Source of the DNA: Osedax fenrisi
Lineage: Eukaryota; Annelida; Polychaeta; Sabellida; Siboglinidae
Assembly (NCBI GenBank): GCA_964019155.1
Contig: CAXHSG010000218.1
Span: 1,116,001-1,180,000 of the forward strand
DNA: 64,000 nt
Reading direction: 5' to 3'
Below the pieces are notes generated by a model, which was not told where the DNA came from, searched no databases, and worked only from the letters and a program-made list of their open reading frames with translations. This document shows, in pieces, positions 53,456 through 64,000 of the stretch. The translations under genes and the position numbers were made by a program. Within the stretch, counting starts at the first letter, position 1. Each line of letters starts with the position of its first letter.

Positions 53456-54915
53456 CTAACTTTAGCTAACTCTAGGTAACTATAGGTAACTCTAGGTAAC
53501 TCTAGCTAACTCTAGTTAACTCTAGCTAACTCAAGCTAACTCTAGCTAACTCTAGCTAACTCTAGCTAACTCTAGCTAACTCTAGCTAACTTTAGCTAAC
53601 TCTAGCTAACTCTAGGTAACTTTAGCTAACTCTAGCTAACTCTAACTAACTCTAGCTAACTCTAGGTAACGCTAGGTAACTATAGCTAACTTTAGCTAAC
53701 TCTAGGTAACTATAGGTAACTCTATCTATCACTAGCTAACTCTAGCTAACTTTAGCTAACTCTAGGTAACTATAGGTAACTTTAACTAACTCTAGCTAAC
53801 TCTAGCTAACTCTAGCTAACTCTAGCTAACTCTAGCTAACTCTAGCTAACTCTAGCTAACTCTAGCTAACTCTAGCTAACTCTAGCTAACTCTAGCTAAC
53901 TCTAGGTAACTCTAGGTAACTCTAGCTAACTCTAGTTAACTCTAGCTAACTCTAGGTAACTCTAGGTAACTCTAGGTAACTCTAGGTAACTCTAGCTAAC
54001 TCTAGGTAACTCTAGCTAACTCTAGCTAACTCTAGGTAACTCTAACTAACTCTAGCTAACTCTAGCTAACTCTAGCTAACTCTAGCTAACTCTAGCTAAC
54101 TCTAGCTAACTCTAGCTAACTCTAGCTAACTCTAGGTAACTCTAGGTAACTCTAGCTAACTCTAGGTAACTCTAGGTAACTCTAGGTAACTCTAGGTAAC
54201 TCTAGCTAACTCTAGCTAACTCTAGGTAACTCTAGCTAACTCTAGCTAACTCTAGCTAACTCTAGCTAACTATAGGTAACTCTAGCTAACTCTAGCTAAT
54301 TCTAGCTAACTCTAGCTAACTCTAGGTAACTCTAGGTAACTCTAGCTAACTTTAGCTAACTCTATCTAACTCTAGCTAACTCTAGGTAACACTAGGTAAC
54401 TCTAGCTAACTTTAGCTAACTCTAGGTAACTATAGGTAACTCTAGGTAACTCTAGCTAACTCTAGCTAACTCTAGGTAACTCTAGGTAACTCTAGGTAAC
54501 TCTAGCTAACTCTAGCTAACTTTAGCTAACTCTAGCTAACTCTAGCTAACTCTAGCTAACTTTAGCTAACTCTAGCTAACTCTAGGTAACTCTAGCTAAC
54601 TTTAGCTTTCTCTAGCTAACTCTAGCTAAATCTAGCTAACTCTAGCTAACTCTAGCTAACTCTAGCTAACTCTAGGTAACTCTAGGTAACTCTAGCTAAC
54701 TCTAGCTAACTCTAGCTAACTCTAGCTAACTCTAGGTAACTCTAGGTAACTTTAGCTAACTCTAGCTAACTTTAGCTAACTCTAGCTAACTCTAGGTAAC
54801 TCTAGGTAACTCTAGGTAACTCTAGCTAACTTTAGCTAACTCTAGATAACTCTAGCTAACTCTAGGTAACTCTAGGTAACTCTAGGTAACTCTAGCTAAC
54901 TTTAGCTAACTCTAG
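53456..54915 (+). repeat. Copy of 49196-50655
   Basis: Holds the last CpG landmark cassette of the window (53666). Confidence 0.9.
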
Positions 54916-57900
54916 ATAACTATAGGTAACTCTAGGTAACTCTAGCTAACTTTAGTTAACTCTAGCTAACTCAAGCTAACTCTAGCTAACTCTAGCTAAC
55001 TCTAGCTAACTCTAGCTAACTCTAGCTAACTTTAGCTAACTCTAGCTAACTCTAGCTAACTTTAGCTAACTCTAGCTAACTCTAGGTAACTTTAGCTAAC
55101 TCTAGCTAACTCTAACTAACTCTAGCTAACTCTAGGTAACTCTAGGTAACTCTAGCTAAATTTAGCTAACTCTAGGTAACTATAGGTAACTCTAGGTATC
55201 ACTAGCTAACTCTAGCTAACTTTAGCTAACTCTAGGTAACTATAGGTAACTTTAGCTAACTCTAGCTAACTCTAGCTAACTCTAGCTAACTCTAGCTAAC
55301 TCTAGATAACTCTAGGTAACTCTAGGTAACTCTAGGTAACTCTAGATAACTCTAGCTAACTCTATCTAACTCTAGCTAACTCTAGCTAACTCTAGCTAAC
55401 TCTAGCTAACTCTAGGTAACTCTAGGTAACTCTAGCTAAATCTAGCTAACTCTAGGTAACTCTAGGTAACTCTAGCTAACTTTAGCTAACTCTAGGTAAC
55501 TATAGGTAACTCTAGGTAACTCTATCTAACTCTAGTTAACTCTAGCTAACTCTAGGTAACTCTAGGTAACTCTAGCTAACTCTAGATAACTCTAGCTAAC
55601 TCTAGCTAACTCTAGCTAACTCTAGCTAACTCTAGCTAACTCTAGCTAACTCTAGGTAACTCTAGGTAACTCTAGCTAACTCTAACTAACTCTAGCTAAC
55701 TCTAGCTAACTTTAGCTAACTCTAGCTAACTCTAGGTAACTCTAGCTAACTCTAGCTAAATCTAGCTAACTCTAGGTAACTCTAGGTAACTCTGGCTAAC
55801 TTTAGCTAACTCTAGGTAACTATAGGTAACTCTAGGTAACTTTATCTAACTCTAATTAACTCTAGCTAACTCTAGGTAACTCTAGGTAACTCTAGCTAAC
55901 TCTAGGTAACTCTAGCTAACTCTAGATAACTTTAGCTAACTCTAGCTAACTCTAGGTAACTTTAGCTAACTCTAGCTAACTCTAACTAACTCTAGCTAAC
56001 TCTAGGTAACTCTAAGTAACTCTAGCTAACTTTAGCTAACTCTAGCTAACTCTAGGTAATTCTAGGTAACTCTAGGTAACTCTAGCTAACTTTAGCTAAC
56101 TCTAGATAACTATAGGTAACTCTAGGTAACTTTAGCTAACTCTAGTTAACTCTAGCTAACTCAAGCTAACTCTAGCTAAGTCTAGCTAACTTTAGCTAAC
56201 TTTAGCTAACTCTAGCTAACTCTAGATAACTCTAGCTAACTCTAGCTAACTCTAGCTAACTCTAGCTAACTCTAGGTAACTCTAGCTAACTTTAGCTAAC
56301 TCTAGCTAACTCTAGGTAACTCTAGCTAACTCTAGCTAACTCTAGCTAACTCTAGGTAACTCTAGCTAACTTTAGCTAACTCTAGCTAACTCTAGGTAAC
56401 TCTAGCTAACTTTATCTAACTCTAGCCAACTCTAGGTAACTCTAGCTAACTTTAGCTAACTCTAGCTAACTTTAGCTAACTCTAGCTAACTCTAGGTAAC
56501 TCTAGCTAACTTTAGCTAACTCTAGCTAACTCTAGGTAACTCTAGCTAACTTTATCTAACTCTAGCCAACTCTAGGTAACTCTAGCTAACTTTAGCTAAC
56601 TCTATCTAACTCTAGCTAACACTAGCTAACTCTAGCTAACTCTAGCTAACTCTAGCTAACTCTAGCTAACTCTAGCTAATTCTAGCTAACTCTAGCTAAC
56701 TCTAGCTAACTCTAAGTAGCTCTAGGTAACTCTAGGTAACTCTAGGTAACTCTAGCTAATTCTAGCTAACTCTAGGTAACTCTAGGTAACTCTAGCTAAC
56801 TCTAGGTAACTCTAGGTAACTCTAGCTAACTCTAGGTAACTCTAGGTAACTCTAGGTAACTCTAGCTAACTCTAGCTAACTCTAGCTAACTCTAGCTAAC
56901 TCTAGCTAATTCTAGGTAACTCTAGGTAACTCTAGGTAACTCTAGGTAACTCTAGGTAACTCTAGCTAACTCTAGGTAACTCTAGCTAACTCTAGGTAAC
57001 TCTAGGTAACTCTAGCTAACTCTAGGTAACTCTAGCTAACTCTAGGTAACCTTAGCTAACTCTAGCTAACTCTAGCTAACTCTAGCTAACTCTAGGTAAC
57101 TCTAGCTAATTCTAGGTAACTCTAGCTAACTCTAGCTAACTCTAGGTAACTCTAGGTAACTCTAGCTAACTCTAGCTAACTCTAGCTAACTCTAGCTAAC
57201 TCTAGGTAACTCTATGTAACTCTAGGTAACTCTAGCTAACTCTAGGTAACTCTAGCTAACTTTAGCTAACTCTAGCTAACTCTAGCTAACTCTAGGTAAC
57301 TCTAGCTAACTTTAGCTTTCTCTAGCTAACTCTAGCTAAATCTAGCTAACTCTAGCTAACTCTAGCTAACTCTAGCTAACTCTAGGTAACTCTAGTTAAC
57401 TCTAGCTAACTCTAGCTAACTCTAGCTAACTCTAGCTAACTCTAGGTAACTCTAGGTAACTTTAGCTAACTCTAGCTAACTTTAGCTAACTCTAGCTAAC
57501 TCTAGGTAACTCTAGGTAACTCTAGGTAACTCTAGCTAACTTTAGCTAACTCTAGATAACTATAGGTAACTCTAGGTAACTCTAGCTAACTTTAGTTAAC
57601 TCTAGCTAACTCAAGCTAACTCTAGCTAACTCTAGCTAACTCTAGCTAACTCTAGCTAACTCTAGCTAACATTAGCTAACTCTAGCTAACTCTAGCTAAC
57701 TCTAGCTAACTTTAGCTAACTCTAGCTAACTCTAGGTAACTTTAGCTAACTCTAGCTAACTCTAACTAACTCTAGCTAACTCTAGGTAACTCTAGGTAAC
57801 TCTAGCTAACTTTAGCTAACTCTAGGTAACTATAGGTAACTCTAGGTATCACTAGCTAACTCTAGCTAACTTTAGCTAACTCTAGGTAACTATAGGTAAC

Positions 57901-58200
57901 TTTAGCTAACTCTAGCTAACTCTAGCTAACTCTAGCTAACTCTAGCTAACTCTAGATAACTCTAGGTAACTCTAGGTAACTCTAGGTAACTCTAGATAAC
58001 TCTAGCTAACTCTATCTAACTCTAGCTAACTCTAGCTAACTCTAGCTAACTCTAGCTAACTCTAGGTAACTCTAGCTAACTCTAGCTAAATCTAGCTAAC
58101 TCTAGGTAACTCTAGGTAACTCTAGCTAACTTTAGCTAACTCTAGGTAACTATAGGTAACTCTAGGTAACTCTATCTAACTCTAGTTAACTCTAGCTAAC
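54316..58200 (+). repeat. 3.9-kb segment repeated to the window end, left copy
   Basis: Matches 60046-64000. Offset is 5730 to about 56.9 kb (gtatcactag 55196/60926, a unit ending tctgg 55786/61516, a gtagc-containing pair 56711/62441), then 5830-5840 (the gtaaccttag unit 57046/62876), then 5800 (ctttctctag 57316/63116, gtatcactag 57846/63646). The length changes are again whole units. Confidence 0.88.
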
Positions 58201-60045
58201 TCTAGGTAACTCTAGGTAACTCTAGCTAACTCTAGATAACTCTAGCTAACTCTAGCTAACTCTAGCTAACTCTAGCTAACTCTAGCTAACTCTAGCTAAC
58301 TCTAGGTAACTCTAGGTAACTCTAGGTAACTCTAGCTAACTCTAACTAACTCTAGCTAACTCTAGCTAACTTTAGCTAACTCTAGCTAACTCTAGGTAAC
58401 TCTAGCTAACTCTAGCTAAATCTAGCTAACTCTAGGTAACTCTAGGTAACTCTGGCTAACTTTAGCTAACTCTAGGTAACTATAGGTAACTCTAGGTAAC
58501 TCTATCTAACTCTAATTAACTCTAGCTAACTCTAGGTAACTCTAGGTAACTCTAGCTAACTCTAGGTAACTCTAGCTAACTCTAGCTAACTTTAGCTAAC
58601 TCTAGCTAACTCTAGGTAACTTTAGCTAACTCTAGCTAACTCTAACTAACTCTAGCTAACTCTAGGTAACTCTAAGTAACTCTAGCTAACTTTAGCTAAC
58701 TCTAGCTAACTCTAGGTAATTCTAGGTAACTCTAGGTAACTCTAGCTAACTTTAGCTAACTCTAGATAACTATAGGTAACTCTAGGTAACTCTAGCTAAC
58801 TCTAGTTAACTCTAGCTAACTCAAGCTAACTCTAGCTAAGTCTAGCTAACTTTAGCTAACTTTAGCTAACTCTAGCTAACTCTAGATAACTCTAGCTAAC
58901 TCTAGCTAACTCTAGCTAACTCTAGCTAACTCTAGGTAACTCTAGCTAACTTTAGCTAACTCTAGCTAACTCTAGGTAACTCTAGCTAACTCTAGCTAAC
59001 TCTAGCTAACTCTATGTAACTCTAGCTAACTTTAGCTAACTCTAGCTAACTCTAGGTAACTCTAGCTAACTTTATCTAACTCTAGCCAACTCTAGGTAAC
59101 TCTAGCTAACTTTAGCTAACTCTAGCTAACTTTAGCTAACTCTAGCTAACTCTAGGTAACTCTAGCTAACTTTAGCTAACTCTAGCTAACTTTAGCTAAC
59201 TCTAGCTAACTTTAGCTAACTCTAGCTAACTCTAGGTAACTCTAGCTAACTTTAGCTAACTCTAGCTAACTCTAGCTAACTCTAGATAACTCTAGCTAAC
59301 TCTAGCTAACTCTATCTAACTCTAGCTAACTTTAGCTAACTCTATCTAACTCTAGCTAACACTAGCTAACTCTAGCTAACTCTAGCTAACTCTAGCTAAC
59401 TCTAGCTAACTCTAGCTAATTCTAGCTAACTCTAGCTAACTCTAGCTAACTCTAAGTAACTCTAGGTAACTATAGGTAACTCTAGGTAACTCTAGCTAAT
59501 TCTAGCTAACTCTAGGTAACTCTAGCTAACTCTAGCTAACTCTAGGTAACTCTAGGTAACTCTAGCTAACTCTAGGTAACTCTAGGTAACTCTAGCTAAC
59601 TCTAGCTAACTCTAGCTAACTCTAGCTAACTCTAGCTAATTCTAGGTAACTCTAGGTAACTCTAGGTAACTCTAGCTAACTCTAGCTAACTCTAGCTAAC
59701 TCTAGGTAACTCTAGCTAACTCTAGCTAACTCTAGCTAACTCTAGCTAGCTCTAGGTAACTCTAGGTAACTCTAGCTAACTCTAGGTAACTCTAGGTAAC
59801 TCTAGCTAACTCTAGCTAACTCTAGCTAACTCTAGCTAACTCTAGCTAATTCTAGGTAACTCTAGGTAACTCTAGGTAACTCTAGGTAACTCTAGGTAAC
59901 TCTAGCTAACTCTAGGTAACTCTAGGTAACTCTAGCTAACTCTAGGTAACTCTAGCTAACTCTAGGTAACCTTAGCTAACTCTAGCTAACTCTAGCTAAC
60001 TCTAGCTAACTCTAGGTAACTCTAGCTAATTCTAGGTAACTCTAG
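58201..60045 (+). repeat. Satellite between the two 3.9-kb copies
   Basis: Ordinary monomers. The first part resembles about 55.5-56.6 kb at offset near 2660 (the tctgg-ending unit at 55786 and 58446). The run near 59.1-59.3 kb alternates ctaactttag and ctaactctag more densely than elsewhere. A gtaaccttag unit at 59966 matches those at 57046 and 62876. No non-satellite sequence is present. Confidence 0.8.
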
Positions 60046-63000
60046 CTAACTCTAGGTAACTCTAGGTAACTCTAGCTAACTTTAGCTAACTCTATCTAAC
60101 TCTAGCTAACTCTAGGTAACACTAGGTAACTCTAGCTAACTTTAGCTAACTCTAGGTAACTATAGGTAACTCTAGGTAACTCTAGCTAACTCTAGCTAAC
60201 TCTAGGTAACTCTAGGTAACTCTAGGTAACTCTAGCTAACTCTAGCTAACTTTAGCTAACTCTAGCTAACTCTAGCTAACTCTAGCTAACTTTAGCTAAC
60301 TCTAGCTAACTCTAGGTAACTCTAGCTAACTTTAGCTTTCTCTAGCTAACTCTAGCTAAATCTAGCTAACTCTAGCTAACTCTAGCTAACTCTAGCTAAC
60401 TCTAGGTAACTCTAGGTAACTCTAGCTAACTCTAGCTAACTCTAGCTAACTCTAGCTAACTCTAGGTAACTCTAGGTAACTTTAGCTAACTCTAGCTAAC
60501 TTTAGCTAACTCTAGCTAACTCTAGGTAACTCTAGGTAACTCTAGGTAACTCTAGCTAACTTTAGCTAACTCTAGATAACTCTAGCTAACTCTAGGTAAC
60601 TCTAGGTAACTCTAGGTAACTCTAGCTAACTTTAGCTAACTCTAGATAACTATAGGTAACTCTAGGTAACTCTAGCTAACTTTAGTTAACTCTAGCTAAC
60701 TCAAGCTAACTCTAGCTAACTCTAGCTAACTCTAGCTAACTCTAGCTAACTCTAGCTAACTTTAGCTAACTCTAGCTAACTCTAGCTAACTTTAGCTAAC
60801 TCTAGCTAACTCTAGGTAACTTTAGCTAACTCTAGCTAACTCTAACTAACTCTAGCTAACTCTAGGTAACTCTAGGTAACTCTAGCTAAATTTAGCTAAC
60901 TCTAGGTAACTATAGGTAACTCTAGGTATCACTAGCTAACTCTAGCTAACTTTAGCTAACTCTAGGTAACTATAGGTAACTTTAGCTAACTCTAGCTAAC
61001 TCTAGCTAACTCTAGCTAACTCTAGCTAACTCTAGATAACTCTAGGTAACTCTAGGTAACTCTAGGTAACTCTAGATAACTCTAGCTAACTCTATCTAAC
61101 TCTAGCTAACTCTAGCTAACTCTAGCTAACTCTAGCTAACTCTAGGTAACTCTAGGTAACTCTAGCTAAATCTAGCTAACTCTAGGTAACTCTAGGTAAC
61201 TCTAGCTAACTTTAGCTAACTCTAGGTAACTATAGGTAACTCTAGGTAACTCTATCTAACTCTAGTTAACTCTAGCTAACTCTAGGTAACTCTAGGTAAC
61301 TCTAGCTAACTCTAGATAACTCTAGCTAACTCTAGCTAACTCTAGCTAACTCTAGCTAACTCTAGCTAACTCTAGCTAACTCTAGGTAACTCTAGGTAAC
61401 TCTAGCTAACTCTAACTAACTCTAGCTAACTCTAGCTAACTTTAGCTAACTCTAGCTAACTCTAGGTAACTCTAGCTAACTCTAGCTAAATCTAGCTAAC
61501 TCTAGGTAACTCTAGGTAACTCTGGCTAACTTTAGCTAACTCTAGGTAACTATAGGTAACTCTAGGTAACTTTATCTAACTCTAATTAACTCTAGCTAAC
61601 TCTAGGTAACTCTAGGTAACTCTAGCTAACTCTAGGTAACTCTAGCTAACTCTAGATAACTTTAGCTAACTCTAGCTAACTCTAGGTAACTTTAGCTAAC
61701 TCTAGCTAACTCTAACTAACTCTAGCTAACTCTAGGTAACTCTAAGTAACTCTAGCTAACTTTAGCTAACTCTAGCTAACTCTAGGTAATTCTAGGTAAC
61801 TCTAGGTAACTCTAGCTAACTTTAGCTAACTCTAGATAACTATAGGTAACTCTAGGTAACTCTAGCTAACTCTAGTTAACTCTAGCTAACTCAAGCTAAC
61901 TCTAGCTAAGTCTAGCTAACTTTAGCTAACTTTAGCTAACTCTAGCTAACTCTAGATAACTCTAGCTAACTCTAGCTAACTCTAGCTAACTCTAGCTAAC
62001 TCTAGGTAACTCTAGCTAACTTTAGCTAACTCTAGCTAACTCTAGGTAACTCTAGCTAACTCTAGCTAACTCTAGCTAACTCTAGGTAACTCTAGCTAAC
62101 TTTAGCTAACTCTAGCTAACTCTAGGTAACTCTAGCTAACTTTATCTAACTCTAGCCAACTCTAGGTAACTCTAGCTAACTTTAGCTAACTCTAGCTAAC
62201 TTTAGCTAACTCTAGCTAACTCTAGGTAACTCTAGCTAACTTTAGCTAACTCTAGCTAACTCTAGGTAACTCTAGCTAACTTTATCTAACTCTAGCCAAC
62301 TCTAGGTAACTCTAGCTAACTTTAGCTAACTCTATCTAACTCTAGCTAACACTAGCTAACTCTAGCTAACTCTAGCTAACTCTAGCTAACTCTAGCTAAC
62401 TCTAGCTAATTCTAGCTAACTCTAGCTAACTCTAGCTAACTCTAAGTAGCTCTAGGTAACTCTAGGTAACTCTAGGTAACTCTAGCTAATTCTAGCTAAC
62501 TCTAGGTAACTCTAGCTAACTCTAGCTAACTCTAGGTAACTCTAGGTAACTCTAGCTAACTCTAGGTAACTCTAGGTAACTCTAGGTAACTCTAGCTAAC
62601 TCTAGCTAACTCTAGCTAACTCTAGGTAACTCTAGCTAACTCTAGCTAACTCTAGCTAACTCTAGCTAGCTCTAGGTAACTCTAGGTAACTCTAGCTAAC
62701 TCTAGCTAACTCTAGCTAACTCTAGCTAACTCTAGCTAATTCTAGGTAACTCTAGGTAACTCTAGGTAACTCTAGGTAACTCTAGGTAACTCTAGCTAAC
62801 TCTAGGTAACTCTAGCTAACTCTAGGTAACTCTAGGTAACTCTAGCTAACTCTAGGTAACTCTAGCTAACTCTAGGTAACCTTAGCTAACTCTAGCTAAC
62901 TCTAGCTAACTCTAGCTAACTCTAGGTAACTCTAGCTAATTCTAGGTAACTCTAGCTAACTCTAGCTAACTCTAGCTAACTCTAGCTAACTCTAGCTAAC

Positions 63001-64000
63001 TCTAGGTAACTCTATGTAACTCTAGGTAACTCTAGCTAACTCTAGGTAACTCTAGCTAACTTTAGCTAACTCTAGCTAACTCTAGATAACTCTAGGTAAC
63101 TCTAGCTAACTTTAGCTTTCTCTAGCTAACTCTAGCTAAATCTAGCTAACTCTAGCTAACTCTAGCTAACTCTAGCTAACTCTAGGTAACTCTAGTTAAC
63201 TCTAGCTAACTCTAGCTAACTCTAGCTAACTCTAGCTAACTCTAGGTAACTCTAGGTAACTTTAGCTAACTCTAGCTAACTTTAGCTAACTCTAGCTAAC
63301 TCTAGGTAACTCTAGGTAACTCTAGGTAACTCTAGCTAACTTTAGCTAACTCTAGATAACTATAGGTAACTCTAGGTAACTCTAGCTAACTTTAGTTAAC
63401 TCTAGCTAACTCAAGCTAACTCTAGCTAACTCTAGCTAACTCTAGCTAACTCTAGCTAACTCTAGCTAACATTAGCTAACTCTAGCTAACTCTAGCTAAC
63501 TCTAGCTAACTTTAGCTAACTCTAGCTAACTCTAGGTAACTTTAGCTAACTCTAGCTAACTCTAACTAACTCTAGCTAACTCTAGGTAACTCTAGGTAAC
63601 TCTAGCTAACTTTAGCTAACTCTAGGTAACTATAGGTAACTCTAGGTATCACTAGCTAACTCTAGCTAACTTTAGCTAACTCTAGGTAACTATAGGTAAC
63701 TTTAGCTAACTCTAGCTAACTCTAGCTAACTCTAGCTAACTCTAGCTAACTCTAGATAACTCTAGGTAACTCTAGGTAACTCTAGGTAACTCTAGATAAC
63801 TCTAGCTAACTCTATCTAACTCTAGCTAACTCTAGCTAACTCTAGCTAACTCTAGCTAACTCTAGGTAACTCTAGCTAACTCTAGCTAAATCTAGCTAAC
63901 TCTAGGTAACTCTAGGTAACTCTAGCTAACTTTAGCTAACTCTAGGTAACTATAGGTAACTCTAGGTAACTCTATCTAACTCTAGTTAACTCTAGCTAAC
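60046..64000 (+). repeat. 3.9-kb segment repeated to the window end, right copy (cut by window)
   Basis: Second copy of 54316-58200, net 70 bp longer. The match is still running at base 64000, so the repeat continues past the window. Confidence 0.88.

Larger units (their letters stand above)
1..64000 (+). repeat. 10-bp tandem satellite array, consensus CTAACTCTAG, filling the window
   Basis: Every part of the window reads as head-to-tail 10-bp units, consensus ctaactctag, with gtaactctag as second major form. Recurrent minor forms include ctaactttag, ctaactatag, ctaattctag, ctaaatctag, ataactctag, ttaactctag, ctaactcaag, ctaactctaa, ctaactctat, ccaactctag, ctatctctag and ctttctctat. All units share one orientation; no inverted block is visible. 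The major forms are 40% GC and the upper strand is C-rich. In the consensus, TAA (positions 2-4) and TAG (8-10) fall in every forward frame within 30 bp, and TAG recurs likewise in reverse, so the array is non-coding; variant units open a reverse frame only to some tens of codons. Arrays of this kind are typical of eukaryotic constitutive heterochromatin. Species and chromosomal location cannot be read from the sequence. Stretches not listed separately below hold the same monomers with shorter or less exact matches to other parts. Confidence 0.99.
10026..64000 (+). repeat. 53,975-bp tract in unbroken 10-bp register
   Basis: Units start at positions ending in 6 from 10026 to the window end at 64000, about 5,397 units. 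I followed the phase through every line and saw no net insertion or deletion, although base substitutions are frequent. Even heavily altered units, such as cttaatctag at 48006 and atatttctag at 52536, are 10 bp long. A compensated pair of small indels inside one unit could be hidden, but nothing larger. Confidence 0.93.

Noticed and set aside
1..64000. Possible open reading frames on either strand
   Set aside because: The 10-bp unit puts TAA and TAG (forward) or TAG (reverse) into every frame within 30 bp. ATG is rare and is usually followed at once by a stop (ATGTAA in the tatgtaac units). Reverse frames through gtaactatag units can stay open for some tens of codons only, for example upstream of 17776, with no ribosome site or protein-like composition.
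1..64000. Telomere repeat
   Set aside because: The reverse complement contains TTAG, but the unit CTAGAGTTAG matches no telomere motif I know (TTAGG, TTAGGC, TTAGGG, TTTAGGG), has no G run, and carries too many ordered internal variants.
1..64000. CRISPR array
   Set aside because: Repeats are directly adjacent with no unique spacers, and no cas gene is present.
1..64000. G-quadruplex or i-motif potential
   Set aside because: No run longer than two G or two C occurs in the standard units, so neither structure can form in the usual way.
1..64000. A bacterial or phage origin, or a novel defence or gene system
   Set aside because: There is no coding capacity, no RNA gene and no unique sequence. 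The window holds satellite DNA only.
1..64000. Naming the organism
   Set aside because: Short 10-bp satellites evolve fast and occur in insects, plants and other eukaryotes. I do not recognise this monomer with certainty, and no gene is present to help.

Overview
The whole 64 kb window is one uninterrupted tandem satellite array. The unit is 10 bp with consensus CTAACTCTAG (reverse complement CTAGAGTTAG), present about 6,400 times head to tail in one orientation. I see no gene, RNA gene, mobile element, CRISPR array or unique sequence, and both window ends lie inside the array, so its true length is unknown. An array of this size, with layered higher-order repeats, points to constitutive heterochromatin of a eukaryote (pericentromeric, centromeric, subtelomeric or sex-chromosomal) assembled from long reads. 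Nothing here identifies the species.

Monomer scale: almost all units are CTAACTCTAG or GTAACTCTAG, with the C form commoner by eye. Recurrent single-base variants occur at positions 1 (c/g/a/t), 4, 5, 6, 7 (c/t/a), 8 and 10 (g/t/a). The TA steps at positions 2-3 and 8-9 are nearly always kept. Stop triplets recur in all six frames, so no protein is encoded.

Register: the unit phase changes only five times, each by a single added base, at 1661, 2802, 4453, 8924 and 10015. Four of these are copies of one 11-bp unit carried along by duplication. From 10026 to 64000 every unit keeps the 10-bp phase. Where long copies differ in length, the difference is otherwise a whole number of units.

Higher-order scale: the order of variant monomers acts as a barcode and reveals nested segmental duplications. 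Left domain (1-13.4 kb): an approximately 5 kb segment (1371-6392) recurs at 8634-13424, contains an older 1141-bp tandem duplication, and the window start (1-860) recurs at 10376-11235. Middle domain (about 14.6-44 kb): 2140-bp, 3190-bp and 980-bp tandem duplications, a 4.64 kb segment repeated 5030 bp downstream, and long copies 9.5, about 15, 18 and 20.5 kb apart. Right domain (44-64 kb): 1160-, 3000-, 4260- and 5730/5800-bp offsets, with its own diagnostic monomer variants. CpG is almost absent except in one recurring landmark cassette (16 copies) and a few other units.

There is no gene system here. What is notable is the architecture: strict 10-bp phase over 54 kb, unit-quantised length changes, and a layered duplication history that can partly be ordered from shared variants. 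Pair boundaries and offsets were read by eye from variant monomers and may be off by a unit or two.
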